Of a DNA stretch of 64,000 nucleotides, positions 17,527 to 27,777 are shown one piece after another (positions within the stretch are counted from its first letter, which is position 1; every line of letters starts with the position of its first letter). This stretch comes from Streptomyces althioticus. Its GTDB lineage: Bacteria > Actinomycetota > Actinomycetes > Streptomycetales > Streptomycetaceae. The translations under genes were made by a program, and so were the position numbers. Where the stretch lies: contig BMSW01000014.1 in NCBI GenBank assembly GCA_014649355.1, positions 1-64,000 of the forward strand, in the 5' to 3' direction. The notes under the pieces are model-generated. The model was not told the origin of the DNA. It worked only from the letters and a program-made list of their open reading frames with translations, and made no database searches.

Positions 17527-18198
17527 GTGACGGAGAAGCTTACGGGCGCTGCCGGCCGCGAGTATGTGGCGAACGCCATCAGGCAGGCCCTGCGCGCCGG
17601 GGACCTGGTGCCCGGCCAGCGGCTCGTCGAGCTCGACCTCGCCGAGGTCTACGGGACCACGCGCGGAGCCGTCCGGGAGGCACTGCAGGACCTCGCGGCA
17701 GAGGAGATCGTCGAGATCGTCCCCCGCCGCGGCGCCCGGATCCGCGCGGTGTCCGTCGAGGAGGCCGTCCAGATCACCGAGTGCCGGTCGGCCCTGGAGC
17801 AGCTGTGCGCGCGGAAGGCGGCAGGCCGGGCGAGCGACGAGCAGCGCGCGGAACTGCGGCGGATCGGCGCCGACATGCGGCAGGCCGTTGCCGACGGTGC
17901 CTGGGATACGTATTCCGCCCTCAACCAGCGGCTGCACGAACTCGTCATCGAGGCCAGCGGGCAGGAGGTGGCGCGCCGTCAGCTCGAGCGGCTGAACGGG
18001 CCGATGGTCCGCTTCCAGTTCCGGCTCGCCCTGCGCCCCGGACGCCCCGCGCAGTCCCTCCCGCAGCACCTGGCGATCATCGACGCGGTCGCCGGCGCCG
18101 ATCCGGAGGCGGCGGCACGGGCGGTGGCGGCGCACCTGGACGACGTGATCGAGCAGCTGCGGGCGTCGGCCACGGGGGCGTCGGCGCCTCGCGTCTGA
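17527..18198 (+). CDS. GntR-family regulator, FadR/FCD subfamily
   Basis: A 223-residue protein. The N-terminal winged helix (about 10-72; RLVELDLAEVYGTTRGAVREAL) is followed by an all-helical FCD ligand-binding domain (about 80-210; ITECRSALEQL, LNQRLHELVIEASG, HLAIIDAVAGAD). FCD proteins commonly sense carboxylic acids and repress nearby catabolic operons. Being divergent to the galD operon, it is the obvious local repressor (inference). Start GTG has GGGAGAGG eight bases upstream. Confidence 0.9.
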   Translation: MTEKLTGAAGREYVANAIRQALRAGDLVPGQRLVELDLAEVYGTTRGAVREALQDLAAEEIVEIVPRRGARIRAVSVEEAVQITECRSALEQLCARKAAGRASDEQRAELRRIGADMRQAVADGAWDTYSALNQRLHELVIEASGQEVARRQLERLNGPMVRFQFRLALRPGRPAQSLPQHLAIIDAVAGADPEAAARAVAAHLDDVIEQLRASATGASAPRV

Positions 18199-18605
18199 CG
18201 GGCGTCGGCCCCATGTTCCGCTACACAGCGTGATGTTCTGGCCGGAGGGCTGAAGCCGCCTTCGCGGTGGAGGGCGCCTACTGAGGCGCGTCCCGCCCTC
18301 CTCGCGCCCCTCATGACCTCTCCGCGCCCTGAGTGTCCTCGCGACCGCTTCTGACCAGCATTGATCGACCGCCGATCACTTCCGTCGCAGTCCGCTGAAC
18401 GGTTATCGGTCTGTCGTACGATGCCTCATACCAGAGCGCGATGCTGTCCGCACGAGTTTGTCAACTGCCCACCGCACATGATGCGGTGACGACTACGGTG
18501 AGTGTCGGTCGCCCGGCGTGACGGCTCGCGACGGCTCATGTCGCAGGACGCCTCGCGCCGAGGGCCGCGTCGTAGGGATCGGGATCAGGGAGCGGGGACC
18601 GGTAC
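18199..18605. other. Non-coding region upstream of the conservon
   Basis: No gene is seen in about 400 bases. It contains a perfect 7-bp inverted repeat CACCGCA 18470-18476 / TGCGGTG 18482-18488 with a 5-base spacer, and a locally AT-richer stretch at 18355-18430. The conservon promoter is expected here; no confident -35/-10 pair was found. Confidence 0.5.
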
Positions 18606-20633
18606 GTGCAGCCACAAGGCGGACGAGGGAGCCGACGGGGCGAGGAGCCCCGACACCCGGGGACGGTCGGCGCCACGGTCGTGGCCCGCACCCCGCAGAG
18701 CGGCGCCGCCCCGAAGACCCCGCCCCCCAGCCCCGGCGCCCGCCGCAACGGCACCGCCTCCCGGCCGGAGCGGCGTGAGGGCGGGCGGCACGGACGTCCG
18801 CCCGCCCGGCCCGCGCCCGGCCTGCCCGAGTCGCCCATACGGTCCCAGCTGCTCCGGCTCGCCGTCCTGCCGCCCGTCGCGGTGGCGCTGAGCGCCTGCG
18901 CCGCCGTGCTGTTCACCGTCCGCTCCAGCGGGATGCGCCCGAACGGCGCGCTGTGGGCGGTGCTCTGCGGCGCCACCGCCGTGGCCCTCGCCGGCATCGT
19001 CATCGCCGCCGTGGCCGCCGAGCGCGCGGCCCGCGCCGTGCACGACCGCGTGGGCGTCCTGCGCCGCAGCACGGCACGGCGCGAGGCCGACCTGCGCGCC
19101 CTCGTCGAGGCGCTGCGCAACGGCGAGCCGCCGCCCCCGCGCGGCCGGCGCACCGAACGCGGCGGCGACGGCGACGAGTTCGACCAGCTCGCCGGCGACC
19201 TCGCCCGCGCCCACGACGGCGCGGTCACCGCCGTGGTGCAGGCGGCGCAACTCTCCAGCCAGGCGGGCAGCGAACAGAAGCTCGAGGTGTTCGTCAACCT
19301 CGCCCGGCGGCTGCAGTCCCTCGTCCACCGCGAGATCTCCATCCTCGACGAGCTGGAGAACGAGATGGAGGACCCCGACCTGCTCAAGGGGCTCTTCCAC
19401 GTCGACCACCTCGCCACCCGCATCCGCCGCCACGCGGAGAACCTCGCCGTGCTCGGCGGGGCCGTCTCACGACGGCAGTGGAGCAACCCGGTACCCATGA
19501 CCGAGGTGCTGCGCTCCGCGATCGCCGAGGTCGAGCAGTACTCGCGGGTCAAGCTCGTGCCGCCGGTCGACGGCACCCTGCGCGGACACGCGGTCGCCGA
19601 CGTCATCCACCTGCTCGCCGAACTCGTCGAGAACGCGACCGTGTTCTCCGCCCCCCACACCCAGGTGCTGCTGCGGGCGAACCTGGTCACCTCCGGACTG
19701 GCCGTCGAGGTCGAGGACCGCGGCCTCGGGATGCCCGTCGGCGAGCAGGACCGGATGAACGCGCTGCTCGCCGACCCCGACCAGGTGCACGTCGCCAGCC
19801 TGCTGGCCGACGGCCGGATCGGCCTGTTCGTCGTCTCCCAGCTCGCCCGGCGGCACGGCATCCACGTCCGGCTGCAGTCCAACATCTACGGCGGCGTGCA
19901 GGCCGTGCTGGTGGTGCCGCAGTCCTTGCTCGGCGGGGAACCGGCCGCCGTGACGGGGGCGCCGGGGACGACCGCGGTGCTGCCCCCGGCGGACGGCGGC
20001 ACGGCACCGACGGGGCGTCACATCCCGGCACTGACCGGCCCGGTGGACACCCGTCCGGACACGCAGCCCCAGGCCCTGGTGACGGACGCCCACACGGAGG
20101 AGAACACCACCCCCGCGTCCCCCCTCACCCCCGCCGCCCACCCCGGCCGGACCCCGGCCGCGTCCCCCGGCAACGGTGCCGTCCCCCCGCCGCTGCCCCT
20201 GCGCGGAGCCCGCACCACCCGCCCCACCCCCGCCGAGGCCGTACCCGGCGTCCACCACACCGCGCCGCACCCCGGGGGGACCGCGCCCGACGGACCCACC
20301 GCGCCGGGCGGGCAGGGCGGACCCGCCACGGCCGGGGAGGCGCCCACCCCGCTCGTCCCTCGCACGACCCCGGTGCGCGGCACCATGGGCAGACCCCAAC
20401 TGCCCCGCCGCCGCGCCCAGGAGCACATCGCGCCTCAGCTGCGCGACGGGCCCGCGCCCCGCCAGGACAGCGAGCACGTCGCCGGCCACGACCCCCAGCT
20501 GATGGCCGCCTTCCAACGGGGCATCAGCCTCGCGGAGTCCCAGCCGGAGTCCCCCGCGCCCGCGCGGCCGGCCGTCCCCGCACCCCGAACCGACCACACG
20601 GCCCGGCACGACGGGAGCACGTCCGCCGGATGA
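18606..20633 (+). CDS. cvnA: Conservon CvnA: membrane sensor histidine-kinase-like ATPase
   Basis: A 675-residue protein. A Pro/Arg-rich N-terminus precedes two membrane helices (about 83-104 and 114-138), then a helical signalling region (about 140-260) and a GHKL ATPase domain (about 295-440; N-box LLAELVENATVFSAP, G1 EVEDRGLGMP, G2-like LLADGRIGLFVV). The last 230 residues are low-complexity and rich in Pro, Thr and Ala. It has no obvious H-box histidine or response-regulator partner, as expected for CvnA. Conservons couple this sensor to a small GTPase on the membrane, somewhat like eukaryotic GPCR modules (established in S. coelicolor for Cvn9). Start GTG 18606 is tentative. Confidence 0.92.
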   Translation: MQPQGGRGSRRGEEPRHPGTVGATVVARTPQSGAAPKTPPPSPGARRNGTASRPERREGGRHGRPPARPAPGLPESPIRSQLLRLAVLPPVAVALSACAAVLFTVRSSGMRPNGALWAVLCGATAVALAGIVIAAVAAERAARAVHDRVGVLRRSTARREADLRALVEALRNGEPPPPRGRRTERGGDGDEFDQLAGDLARAHDGAVTAVVQAAQLSSQAGSEQKLEVFVNLARRLQSLVHREISILDELENEMEDPDLLKGLFHVDHLATRIRRHAENLAVLGGAVSRRQWSNPVPMTEVLRSAIAEVEQYSRVKLVPPVDGTLRGHAVADVIHLLAELVENATVFSAPHTQVLLRANLVTSGLAVEVEDRGLGMPVGEQDRMNALLADPDQVHVASLLADGRIGLFVVSQLARRHGIHVRLQSNIYGGVQAVLVVPQSLLGGEPAAVTGAPGTTAVLPPADGGTAPTGRHIPALTGPVDTRPDTQPQALVTDAHTEENTTPASPLTPAAHPGRTPAASPGNGAVPPPLPLRGARTTRPTPAEAVPGVHHTAPHPGGTAPDGPTAPGGQGGPATAGEAPTPLVPRTTPVRGTMGRPQLPRRRAQEHIAPQLRDGPAPRQDSEHVAGHDPQLMAAFQRGISLAESQPESPAPARPAVPAPRTDHTARHDGSTSAG

Positions 20634-20689
20634 CCACCCCCAGCCCCAGCGCTCCCGCAGACCTTCGTACCCCAAGGAGTCGATCCACC

Positions 20690-21124
20690 ATGGCGAGCGA
20701 TGCGCCGACCGCCCAGGTATCCGACCTCGACTGGCTGATGAGCGGCCTCGTGCAACGCGTACCGCACACCCGGAGCGCCGTCCTGCTGTCCTGCGACGGA
20801 CTGGTGAAGTCCGTCCACGGCCTCGACCCGGACGCCGCCGACCACATGGCCGCCCTCGCCTCCGGCCTGTACTCCCTCGGCCGTAGCGCCGGCGTCCGCT
20901 TCGGCGACGGCGGCGACGTCCGGCAGGTCGTCGTCGAGCTCGACTCGACGCTGCTGTTCGTCACCACCGCCGGCTCCGGCACCTGCCTCGCCGTGATGGC
21001 CGGCCGCGAGGCCGACGCGGCGGTCCTCGGCTACGAGATGGCGATGCTGGTCAAGTCCGTACGGCCGTACCTGATGACCGCTCCTCGGCAGCAGGGCGTC
21101 GAGCCCCCGGCGATGAGGCCTTGA
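20690..21124 (+). CDS. cvnB: Conservon CvnB: roadblock/LC7 domain protein
   Basis: A 144-residue roadblock/LC7 protein (LDWLMSGLVQRVPHTRSAVLLSCDG, then LYSLGRSAGVRFGDGGDVRQVVVE). Such proteins bind or regulate small Ras-like GTPases, here CvnD. The start ATG 20690 has AAGGAG ten bases upstream; an in-frame ATG at 20630 overlaps the cvnA stop but lacks a ribosome site. Confidence 0.93.
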   Translation: MASDAPTAQVSDLDWLMSGLVQRVPHTRSAVLLSCDGLVKSVHGLDPDAADHMAALASGLYSLGRSAGVRFGDGGDVRQVVVELDSTLLFVTTAGSGTCLAVMAGREADAAVLGYEMAMLVKSVRPYLMTAPRQQGVEPPAMRP

Positions 21125-21126
21125 GC

Positions 21127-21498
21127 GTGCAGGCGGCCGGTGACGGGCCGTGGCTCGACGACGCGGCCGGCCGGCTGGTGCGCCCCTTCACGGTCAGCAA
21201 CGGACGGACCCGGCCGACCGTCGCCCTCGACCTGATGTCGCAGGTGCGGGCCACCGGCGCCACCCCGCTCGGCTACCTCGGCCCCGAGCACGCGCAGGCC
21301 CTCGACCTGTGCCGCGCCCCCGTCCCGGTCGCCGAGGTCGCCGCCCATCTCGGGCTGCCGGTGGCCGTCACCAAGGTGCTGCTGGCGGACCTCGTCGACT
21401 GCGGGGCGCTGACCGACAAACCCCCCGTGTTCCACCACAACCCGACGGACCGGGCCCTTCTGGAGGCAGTGCTCGATGGACTACGACGACAGCTCTGA
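21127..21498 (+). CDS. cvnC: Conservon CvnC: DUF742 protein
   Basis: About 123 residues of the DUF742 family: LVRPFTVSNGRTRP near the N-terminus and a winged-helix-like AEVAAHLGLPVAVTKVLLADLVDCGAL in the second half. The partner role within the CvnABCD complex is known, its biochemistry is not. GTG 21127 is preferred over TTG 21121, which overlaps the cvnB stop; GATGAGG upstream suits the GTG spacing better. It overlaps cvnD by 23 bases. Confidence 0.9.
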   Translation: MQAAGDGPWLDDAAGRLVRPFTVSNGRTRPTVALDLMSQVRATGATPLGYLGPEHAQALDLCRAPVPVAEVAAHLGLPVAVTKVLLADLVDCGALTDKPPVFHHNPTDRALLEAVLDGLRRQL

Positions 21499-22105
21499 CC
21501 GGGTCGACGGCGCCGGGCACGGCGACGACCTGTTCCCGACCGCCCTCAAGATCCTGGTGGCGGGCGGGTTCGGGGTGGGCAAGACCACCTTCGTGGGCGC
21601 GGTCAGCGAGATCGCGCCGCTCAGCACGGAGGAACTGCTCACCACCGTCAGCGCCGCCACCGACAACCTCGACGGCATCGAGAACAAGGTCGAGACGACC
21701 GTGGCCATGGACTTCGGCCGCATCACCCTCGACGCCGAACACGTGCTGTACCTGTTCGGCACGCCAGGCCAGGAACGCTTCTGGTTCATGTGGGACGAGC
21801 TGTGCGAGGGGGCCCTCGGCGCGGTGATCCTCGCCGACACCCGGCGACTGGAGGAGTGCTTCGCGGCGGTCGACTTCTTCGAGCAGCGCGGCCTCGCGTT
21901 CGTCATCGCCGTCAACGAGTTCGACGGCGCCTTCCGCTACGACCCCGGGGAGGTACGGGCCGCCCTCGACCTCCCGGACGAGGTGCCCGTCGTCTGCTGC
22001 GACGCCCGTATCTCCAGCTCCGGCGTGAAGACCCTGCTGACCCTCGTCCGCCACCTCCTCGCCCACACCCCCGCCACCCCCACGGGGTACGGCGCCCCGC
22101 TGTGA
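21476..22105 (+). CDS. cvnD: Conservon CvnD: Ras-like GTP-binding protein
   Basis: A 209-residue small GTPase. The P-loop is GGFGVGKTTFVGAV (about residues 30-43), switch II is DxxG-like in LYLFGTPGQERF, and the base-specific motif is AVNEFD in place of NKxD, usual for the family. The ATP_bind_1 (CvnD) branch has the N-terminal LKILVAG strand. It cycles GTP/GDP and associates with CvnA through CvnB/C. Start ATG 21476 lies within cvnC, so translation is coupled. Confidence 0.94.
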   Translation: MDYDDSSDRVDGAGHGDDLFPTALKILVAGGFGVGKTTFVGAVSEIAPLSTEELLTTVSAATDNLDGIENKVETTVAMDFGRITLDAEHVLYLFGTPGQERFWFMWDELCEGALGAVILADTRRLEECFAAVDFFEQRGLAFVIAVNEFDGAFRYDPGEVRAALDLPDEVPVVCCDARISSSGVKTLLTLVRHLLAHTPATPTGYGAPL

Positions 22106-22165
22106 TCCCCGCACACCGTCACGGAGCCCGTCCATGAACCACGCCCACGTCCCGGGAGCCCGCCC

Positions 22166-22741
22166 ATGAGCTACGACCCGCCCCGCCCGGCCGGTCGACT
22201 GCTGCTCACCCCGGAGGACCGGCAGGCGCCGGAGCGCACCCGCAAGCTGCGCCGGATGGGACTCGGGGAGCATCCCGATCCCGAGCTGGACGCCTTCGCC
22301 CGCGGCCTCGCCGAGCTCACCGGGGCACCGTACGCCGTGGTCAACCTCCCCGGCGAGCACGGGCAGTTCTTCGCGGGTCTGCACACCCCGGGCGTCGCCC
22401 CCGTCCTCCGCAGCGACGGCACCGGCGCCCTGCTCGGCCGGGCGCTGCCCCGCGACCACGGCTTCTGTCCCCATGTCATCGCCCGGGGCAGGGCGCTGGT
22501 GCTGGAGGACGTGAGCGACTACCCGCGGTTCGCGGGCAACGCGGTGGTGGACGAGTTCGGCGTCCGCTCCTACATGGGCGCGCCGCTCACCGACCGCACC
22601 GGCATGGTGCTCGGCACCGTCGCGGTCAGCGACGTACGGCCCCGCGGCTGGGGGCAGCCCGGCCTCGCCGCCATCAAGGCGCAGGCCGCCGAACTCGTCG
22701 TACGGCTGGAACGCCGGGAGGGCGACGGGCTGCCGCTGTGA
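22166..22741 (+). CDS. GAF-domain sensor protein downstream of the conservon
   Basis: A 191-residue protein that is mostly one GAF domain (about 35-180): a PYAVVNLPGE strand, the ligand-pocket helix HGFCPHVIARGRALVLEDVSDYPRFAG and FGVRSYMGAPL. It has no output domain, so it probably modulates another protein; position 60 bases after cvnD suggests it belongs to the conservon as a fifth component. A small molecule such as a cyclic nucleotide, a phenol or heme is possible but cannot be read. Confidence 0.85.
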   Translation: MSYDPPRPAGRLLLTPEDRQAPERTRKLRRMGLGEHPDPELDAFARGLAELTGAPYAVVNLPGEHGQFFAGLHTPGVAPVLRSDGTGALLGRALPRDHGFCPHVIARGRALVLEDVSDYPRFAGNAVVDEFGVRSYMGAPLTDRTGMVLGTVAVSDVRPRGWGQPGLAAIKAQAAELVVRLERREGDGLPL

Positions 22742-22924
22742 GGCGAGGCGCGCTCCCAGGCCCGGACGGGTGACGCGTGAAGCAAAGCTGTGGCCGCGCT
22801 TAAGAAATCCTCGATGGACCGGTGAGGGTGGTGTACGGCAGATTGCAGTCGATTCCACTCCTCTTCCCGGACCGGGCCGCCTCGGCATGCCCGCACCCGG
22901 GACTCACCGTCAGGAGCCGTAGCG

Positions 22925-23956
22925 TTGAAGGCGCTGGTCAAGGAGAAGGCGGAGCCCGGGCTGTGGCTCATGGACGTCCCGGAGCCCGCCGTCGGACCCG
23001 GCGACGTGCTGATCAAGGTGCTGCGCACCGGTATCTGCGGCACCGACCTGCACATCCGGAACTGGGACGGCTGGGCCCAGCAGACGATCGACACCCCGCT
23101 GGTCCTCGGACACGAGTTCGTCGGTGAGGTCGTGGAGACCGGCCGGGACGTCCCCGACGACATCAAGCCCGGCGACCGGGTCAGCGGCGAGGGCCACCTG
23201 GTGTGCGGCAAGTGCCGCAACTGCCTGGCCGGCCGCCGCCACCTGTGCCGCGCCACGGTCGGCCTCGGCGTCGGGCGCGACGGCGCGTTCGCCGAGTACG
23301 TCGTGCTCCCCGCCACGAACGTCTGGGTGCACCGCGTCCCCGTCGACCTCGACGTCGCCGCGATCTTCGACCCGTTCGGCAACGCCGTGCACACCGCGCT
23401 GTCCTTCCCGCTCGTCGGCGAGGACGTCCTGATCACCGGCGCCGGACCGATCGGCCTGATGGCCGCCGCCGTGGCCCGCCACGCCGGCGCGCGCAACGTC
23501 GTCATCACCGACGTCAGCGAGGAGCGCCTGGAGCTCGCCCGCAAGATCGGCGCGACCCTGGCGCTGAACGTCGCCGAGTCGACGATCGCCGACGGGCAGC
23601 ACACCCTCGGCCTGCGCGAGGGCTTCGACATCGGCCTGGAGATGTCCGGCCGTCCCGAGGCGATGCGCGACATGATCGCCAACATGACGCACGGCGGCCG
23701 CATCGCCATGCTCGGCCTGCCCGCCGAGGAGTTCCCGGTCGACTGGGCCCGCGTCGTCACCTCGATGATCACCATCAAGGGCATCTACGGCCGCGAGATG
23801 TTCGAGACCTGGTACGCCATGTCGGTGCTCCTCGAGGGCGGTCTCGACCTCGCCCCCGTGATCACCGGCCGCTACTCCCACCGCGACTTCGAGGCCGCCT
23901 TCGAGGACGCCGCCGGCGGCAAGGGCGGCAAGGTCATCCTCGACTGGACCGCGTAA
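22925..23956 (+). CDS. tdh: L-threonine 3-dehydrogenase
   Basis: A 343-residue zinc medium-chain dehydrogenase of standard Tdh length. The catalytic zinc site is Cys38 (TGICGTD) and His63-Glu64 (GHEF); the structural zinc site is the four-cysteine run in [15 protein letters not shown]; the NAD fold shows [14 protein letters not shown]. It oxidises threonine to 2-amino-3-ketobutyrate. TTG start 22925. The kbl gene follows after 27 bases, a classic tdh-kbl operon for threonine to glycine plus acetyl-CoA. Confidence 0.97.
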   Translation: MKALVKEKAEPGLWLMDVPEPAVGPGDVLIKVLRTGICGTDLHIRNWDGWAQQTIDTPLVLGHEFVGEVVETGRDVPDDIKPGDRVSGEGHLVCGKCRNCLAGRRHLCRATVGLGVGRDGAFAEYVVLPATNVWVHRVPVDLDVAAIFDPFGNAVHTALSFPLVGEDVLITGAGPIGLMAAAVARHAGARNVVITDVSEERLELARKIGATLALNVAESTIADGQHTLGLREGFDIGLEMSGRPEAMRDMIANMTHGGRIAMLGLPAEEFPVDWARVVTSMITIKGIYGREMFETWYAMSVLLEGGLDLAPVITGRYSHRDFEAAFEDAAGGKGGKVILDWTA

Positions 23957-23983
23957 GTCATCTGCCTTCCAAGGAGCTTTGAG

Positions 23984-25183
<1,200 letters not shown>

Positions 25184-25219
25184 CCGTCGCGCACCGCGGC
25201 ATTTGAGACAATCGGTCGC

Positions 25220-26125
25220 ATGATCGAAGCGCGGCGGCTCCACATCCTCCGTGCGGTGGCGGACCACCGCACGGTCACCGCGGCGGCCGCCGCGCTGTAC
25301 CTCACCCCCTCGGCCGTCTCCCAGCAGCTCACCGCCCTGGAGCAGGAGACCGGCCACCGCCTGGTCGAGCGCGGCGCCAAGGGCGTACGGCTCACCCCGG
25401 CCGGGGAGATCCTGCTCAGCCACACCCACGCGGTCCTCGCCCAGCTGGAGCGCGCCGAGGCCGAGCTGGCCGCGTACGGGGCGGGGGAGGCCGGCACCGT
25501 CACGGTCGCCGCCTTCGCCACCGGCATCGCGCAGGTCGTCGCGCCCGCGGTGGCCCGGCTTGCCGCCTCCGCGCCCGGCATCCGCATCCGCGTGCAGGAC
25601 GCCGAGGGCGACGCGAGCCTGCCGATGGTCCTGGACCGGCAGGTCGACGTCGCCGTGGCGGTCGAGTACCGCGGGGCGCCGTCCGCCGACGACCCGCGCC
25701 TGACCCATGTCCCGCTCTACGCCGAGCCGTTCGACGCGGTCGTCCCGGTCACCCACCGCCTGGCCGACGGGTCCGAGGTGCCGCTCGCCGAGCTGGCCAA
25801 GGACCCCTGGATCGGCCCGTACCCCGGCAACCCCTGCCATGACGTGGTGGTGCTGGCCTGCGAGAACGCCGGGTTCCAGCCGCGGCTCGAACACTCCTCG
25901 GACGACTTCCGCGCGGTCGTCGCTCTCGCCTCCGCCGACGTGGGCGTGGCTCTCGTGCCCCGGTCGGCGCTGCGCGGCATGGACCTCGCGGGCGTGGTCG
26001 TCCGCCCGGTCGACGGGGTCGCGCCCACGCGCCGGGTGTTCGCCGCCGTACGCCGGGGCGCCGAGGGCCACCCGCTGATCCGCCCGGTCCTCGACGCCCT
26101 CCGCGCCGCCGCCGAGGACGCCTGA
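25220..26125 (+). CDS. LysR-family transcriptional regulator
   Basis: A 301-residue LysR protein: N-terminal winged HTH (residues 1-62; LHILRAVADHRTVTAAAAALYLTPSAVSQQL), a linker helix and a two-lobed effector domain (about 90-290). It follows kbl on the same strand with a 36-base gap, so it may be co-transcribed and may regulate threonine or amino-acid genes; no direct evidence of the target is visible. Confidence 0.93.
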   Translation: MIEARRLHILRAVADHRTVTAAAAALYLTPSAVSQQLTALEQETGHRLVERGAKGVRLTPAGEILLSHTHAVLAQLERAEAELAAYGAGEAGTVTVAAFATGIAQVVAPAVARLAASAPGIRIRVQDAEGDASLPMVLDRQVDVAVAVEYRGAPSADDPRLTHVPLYAEPFDAVVPVTHRLADGSEVPLAELAKDPWIGPYPGNPCHDVVVLACENAGFQPRLEHSSDDFRAVVALASADVGVALVPRSALRGMDLAGVVVRPVDGVAPTRRVFAAVRRGAEGHPLIRPVLDALRAAAEDA

Positions 26126-26177
26126 GAGGGCCTCGCCGGACGAAGGCGACACCCGCGTCGCGGGTGGACCGCCGCTG

Positions 26178-26831
26178 TCAGGCTTCCGGCTTCGGGTCGG
26201 GCCGGCGGTCCGGGGCGTATCTGGCGAGCATGGTCCGGACGGCCTCGTCGACGGCGTCGTTGATGTCGGAGGCCGCGGGGTTCCAGTCGGTCAGCAGCAT
26301 GCGCGGCCACAGGACGTAGTTGGCGATCATGCCGAGGAACTGGTTCGCGGCGCTCTCGGCGTCCGGGACCTCGGCGTTGCCCGCCTCGTGCTCGGCTTCC
26401 AGGTACTGCTGGACGGACGTGAAGTAGGGCAGTTTGCCGAGCTGGAACTGCATCCGTCCCAGTTCGGGGAAACGAGGCAGCTCGGCGATGACGATCCGGA
26501 ACAGGGCGGCCATGCCGGGCCGCCCGACCAGGTCGGCGTAGCGGCGGCCGATGGCGGTCAGTCCGGAGCGCAGGTCTCCTGTCCGCGGCCGCGCGGCGTC
26601 GTCGTCGGCGTCACGCTGCCAGGACTCGGCGACGATGGCCTCGAAGAGTGCCGCCTTGGTCGGGAACTGCTTGAACAGCGTGGACTTCGAGACCCCGGCC
26701 GCTTCGGCGATCCGGGCCAGCGAGGTGCCGTCGTAGCCACGGTCCAGGAACAGTTCCGTGGCCGCGGTGATGATCGCCTCGCGCTTGCGCTGAGCGAGTC
26801 TGCGGTGGTGTGCGGAGAGCTCTGCTGCCAT
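26178..26831 (-). CDS. TetR/AcrR-family repressor
   Basis: A 217-residue TetR regulator. The N-terminal HTH (about 17-63) reads AIITAATELFLDRGYDGTSLARIAEAAGVSKSTLFKQF (given here as family context: helix 3 is VSKSTLFKQF). The C-terminal AcrR-C-like domain carries VGRPGMAALFRIVIAELPRF. It is divergent from an SDR oxidoreductase; the two long dyads between them are almost certainly its operators, so it should repress itself and the SDR gene. Confidence 0.93.
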   Translation of the reverse strand: MAAELSAHHRRLAQRKREAIITAATELFLDRGYDGTSLARIAEAAGVSKSTLFKQFPTKAALFEAIVAESWQRDADDDAARPRTGDLRSGLTAIGRRYADLVGRPGMAALFRIVIAELPRFPELGRMQFQLGKLPYFTSVQQYLEAEHEAGNAEVPDAESAANQFLGMIANYVLWPRMLLTDWNPAASDINDAVDEAVRTMLARYAPDRRPDPKPEA

Positions 26832-26852
26832 GCGGACAGTATGCCGTAGCTC

Positions 26853-26924
26853 CGAGGCGAGTCACTTGACTCGCCTCGTTCGCCCTGCTTACGGTGGGTG
26901 GCGAAGGCGAGTCGAGTGACTCGC
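26853..26924. promoter_or_regulatory. Two TetR operators between the divergent TetR and SDR genes
   Basis: Both sites share GCGAGTC-N4-GACTCGC. The first is exceptional: 12-bp perfect arms 26853-26864 / 26867-26878 around a 2-base centre. The second is 26907-26924. Their centres are 50 bp apart. A further dyad, TTCGCC 26879 / GGCGAA 26900, links them. Arm length and position between divergent genes are typical of TetR-family control. Confidence 0.82.
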
Positions 26925-26977
26925 ATCGCATCCGCGACGCCGGGTGATCCGGTGGCCGCGCGGCGAAAGGACCCTTC

Positions 26978-27736
26978 ATGACGAGCGACAAGATCGCCTT
27001 GGTGACCGGTGCGAATCGCGGCCTCGGGCGCGCCACGGCCGTCGCCCTGGCCGCGCGCGGCGCGCGAGTTCTGCTCACCCACCGCGGAGACACGGCCGGG
27101 GCCGAGGAGACCGCGGAACAGGTGCGGGCGGCGGGTGGAACCGCCGCTGTGCTCCGGCTCGACATCGGCGACGTCTCCTCCTTCCCGTCCTTCACCTCAG
27201 CACTGGGTGAGCAGTTGGAGCGCTGGGGTGCCTCGCGGTTCGACATCCTGGTCAACAACGCCGGGGTGGGGATCTTCGGACCGCTGGAGGGTGTCACGGC
27301 CGACGACTTCGACACGGTGATGGGCACCAACGTCCGGGGCACGTTCTTCCTCACCCAGGCGCTCGTGCCGCTGCTGGCCCAGGGAGGCCACGTCATCAAC
27401 GTCTCGACGTCGCTGACCCGCCACACCAGCCCCGCCACCTCGGTCTACTCCGCCTCGAAGGCCGCCGTCGAAGCCCTGAGCCGCACCCTCGCCGCAGAGC
27501 TCGGCCCGCGCGGCATCCGGGTCAACTCCGTCGCCCCGGGGCCGACCGCCACGGACTTCAACGGCGGGGCGATGCGGGACGACGCCGGGATGCGCCAGGT
27601 CCTGGCCGGGCAGACCGCGCTCGGCCGCGTCGGCGAACCCGAGGAGATCGGCGACGCCATCGCCACCCTGGCCTCCGACAGCCTGCGCTGGGTCACCGCC
27701 CAGCGGATCGAGGTCTCCGGCGGCGCCCTCCTCTGA
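26978..27736 (+). CDS. SDR-family NAD(P)-dependent oxidoreductase
   Basis: A 252-residue classical short-chain dehydrogenase. The cofactor motif is TGANRGLG (10-17), then NNAG (about 93-96), and the catalytic Ser-Tyr-Lys are in STSL...YSASK. The C-terminal PGPTATDFNGG and the final GGALL match 3-oxoacyl-ACP-reductase-like SDRs that act on small ketones or alcohols. The HRGDTAG segment after strand 2 suggests NADP(H) preference. GAAAGGA lies six bases before the ATG. It is probably derepressed when the TetR ligand is present. Confidence 0.92.
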   Translation: MTSDKIALVTGANRGLGRATAVALAARGARVLLTHRGDTAGAEETAEQVRAAGGTAAVLRLDIGDVSSFPSFTSALGEQLERWGASRFDILVNNAGVGIFGPLEGVTADDFDTVMGTNVRGTFFLTQALVPLLAQGGHVINVSTSLTRHTSPATSVYSASKAAVEALSRTLAAELGPRGIRVNSVAPGPTATDFNGGAMRDDAGMRQVLAGQTALGRVGEPEEIGDAIATLASDSLRWVTAQRIEVSGGALL

Positions 27737-27759
27737 GGTCTTCCGGAGCCGTTCACATT

Positions 27760-27774
27760 CGGGATATCGTCCCG
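27760..27774. promoter_or_regulatory. Dyad at the start of the XRE-cupin gene
   Basis: CGGGA-N5-TCCCG lies 3 bases before the ATG at 27778, and there is no ribosome site, so the transcript is probably leaderless with this dyad over the -10/start region. Autoregulation by the XRE protein is likely. Confidence 0.45.
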
Positions 27775-27777
27775 GAT

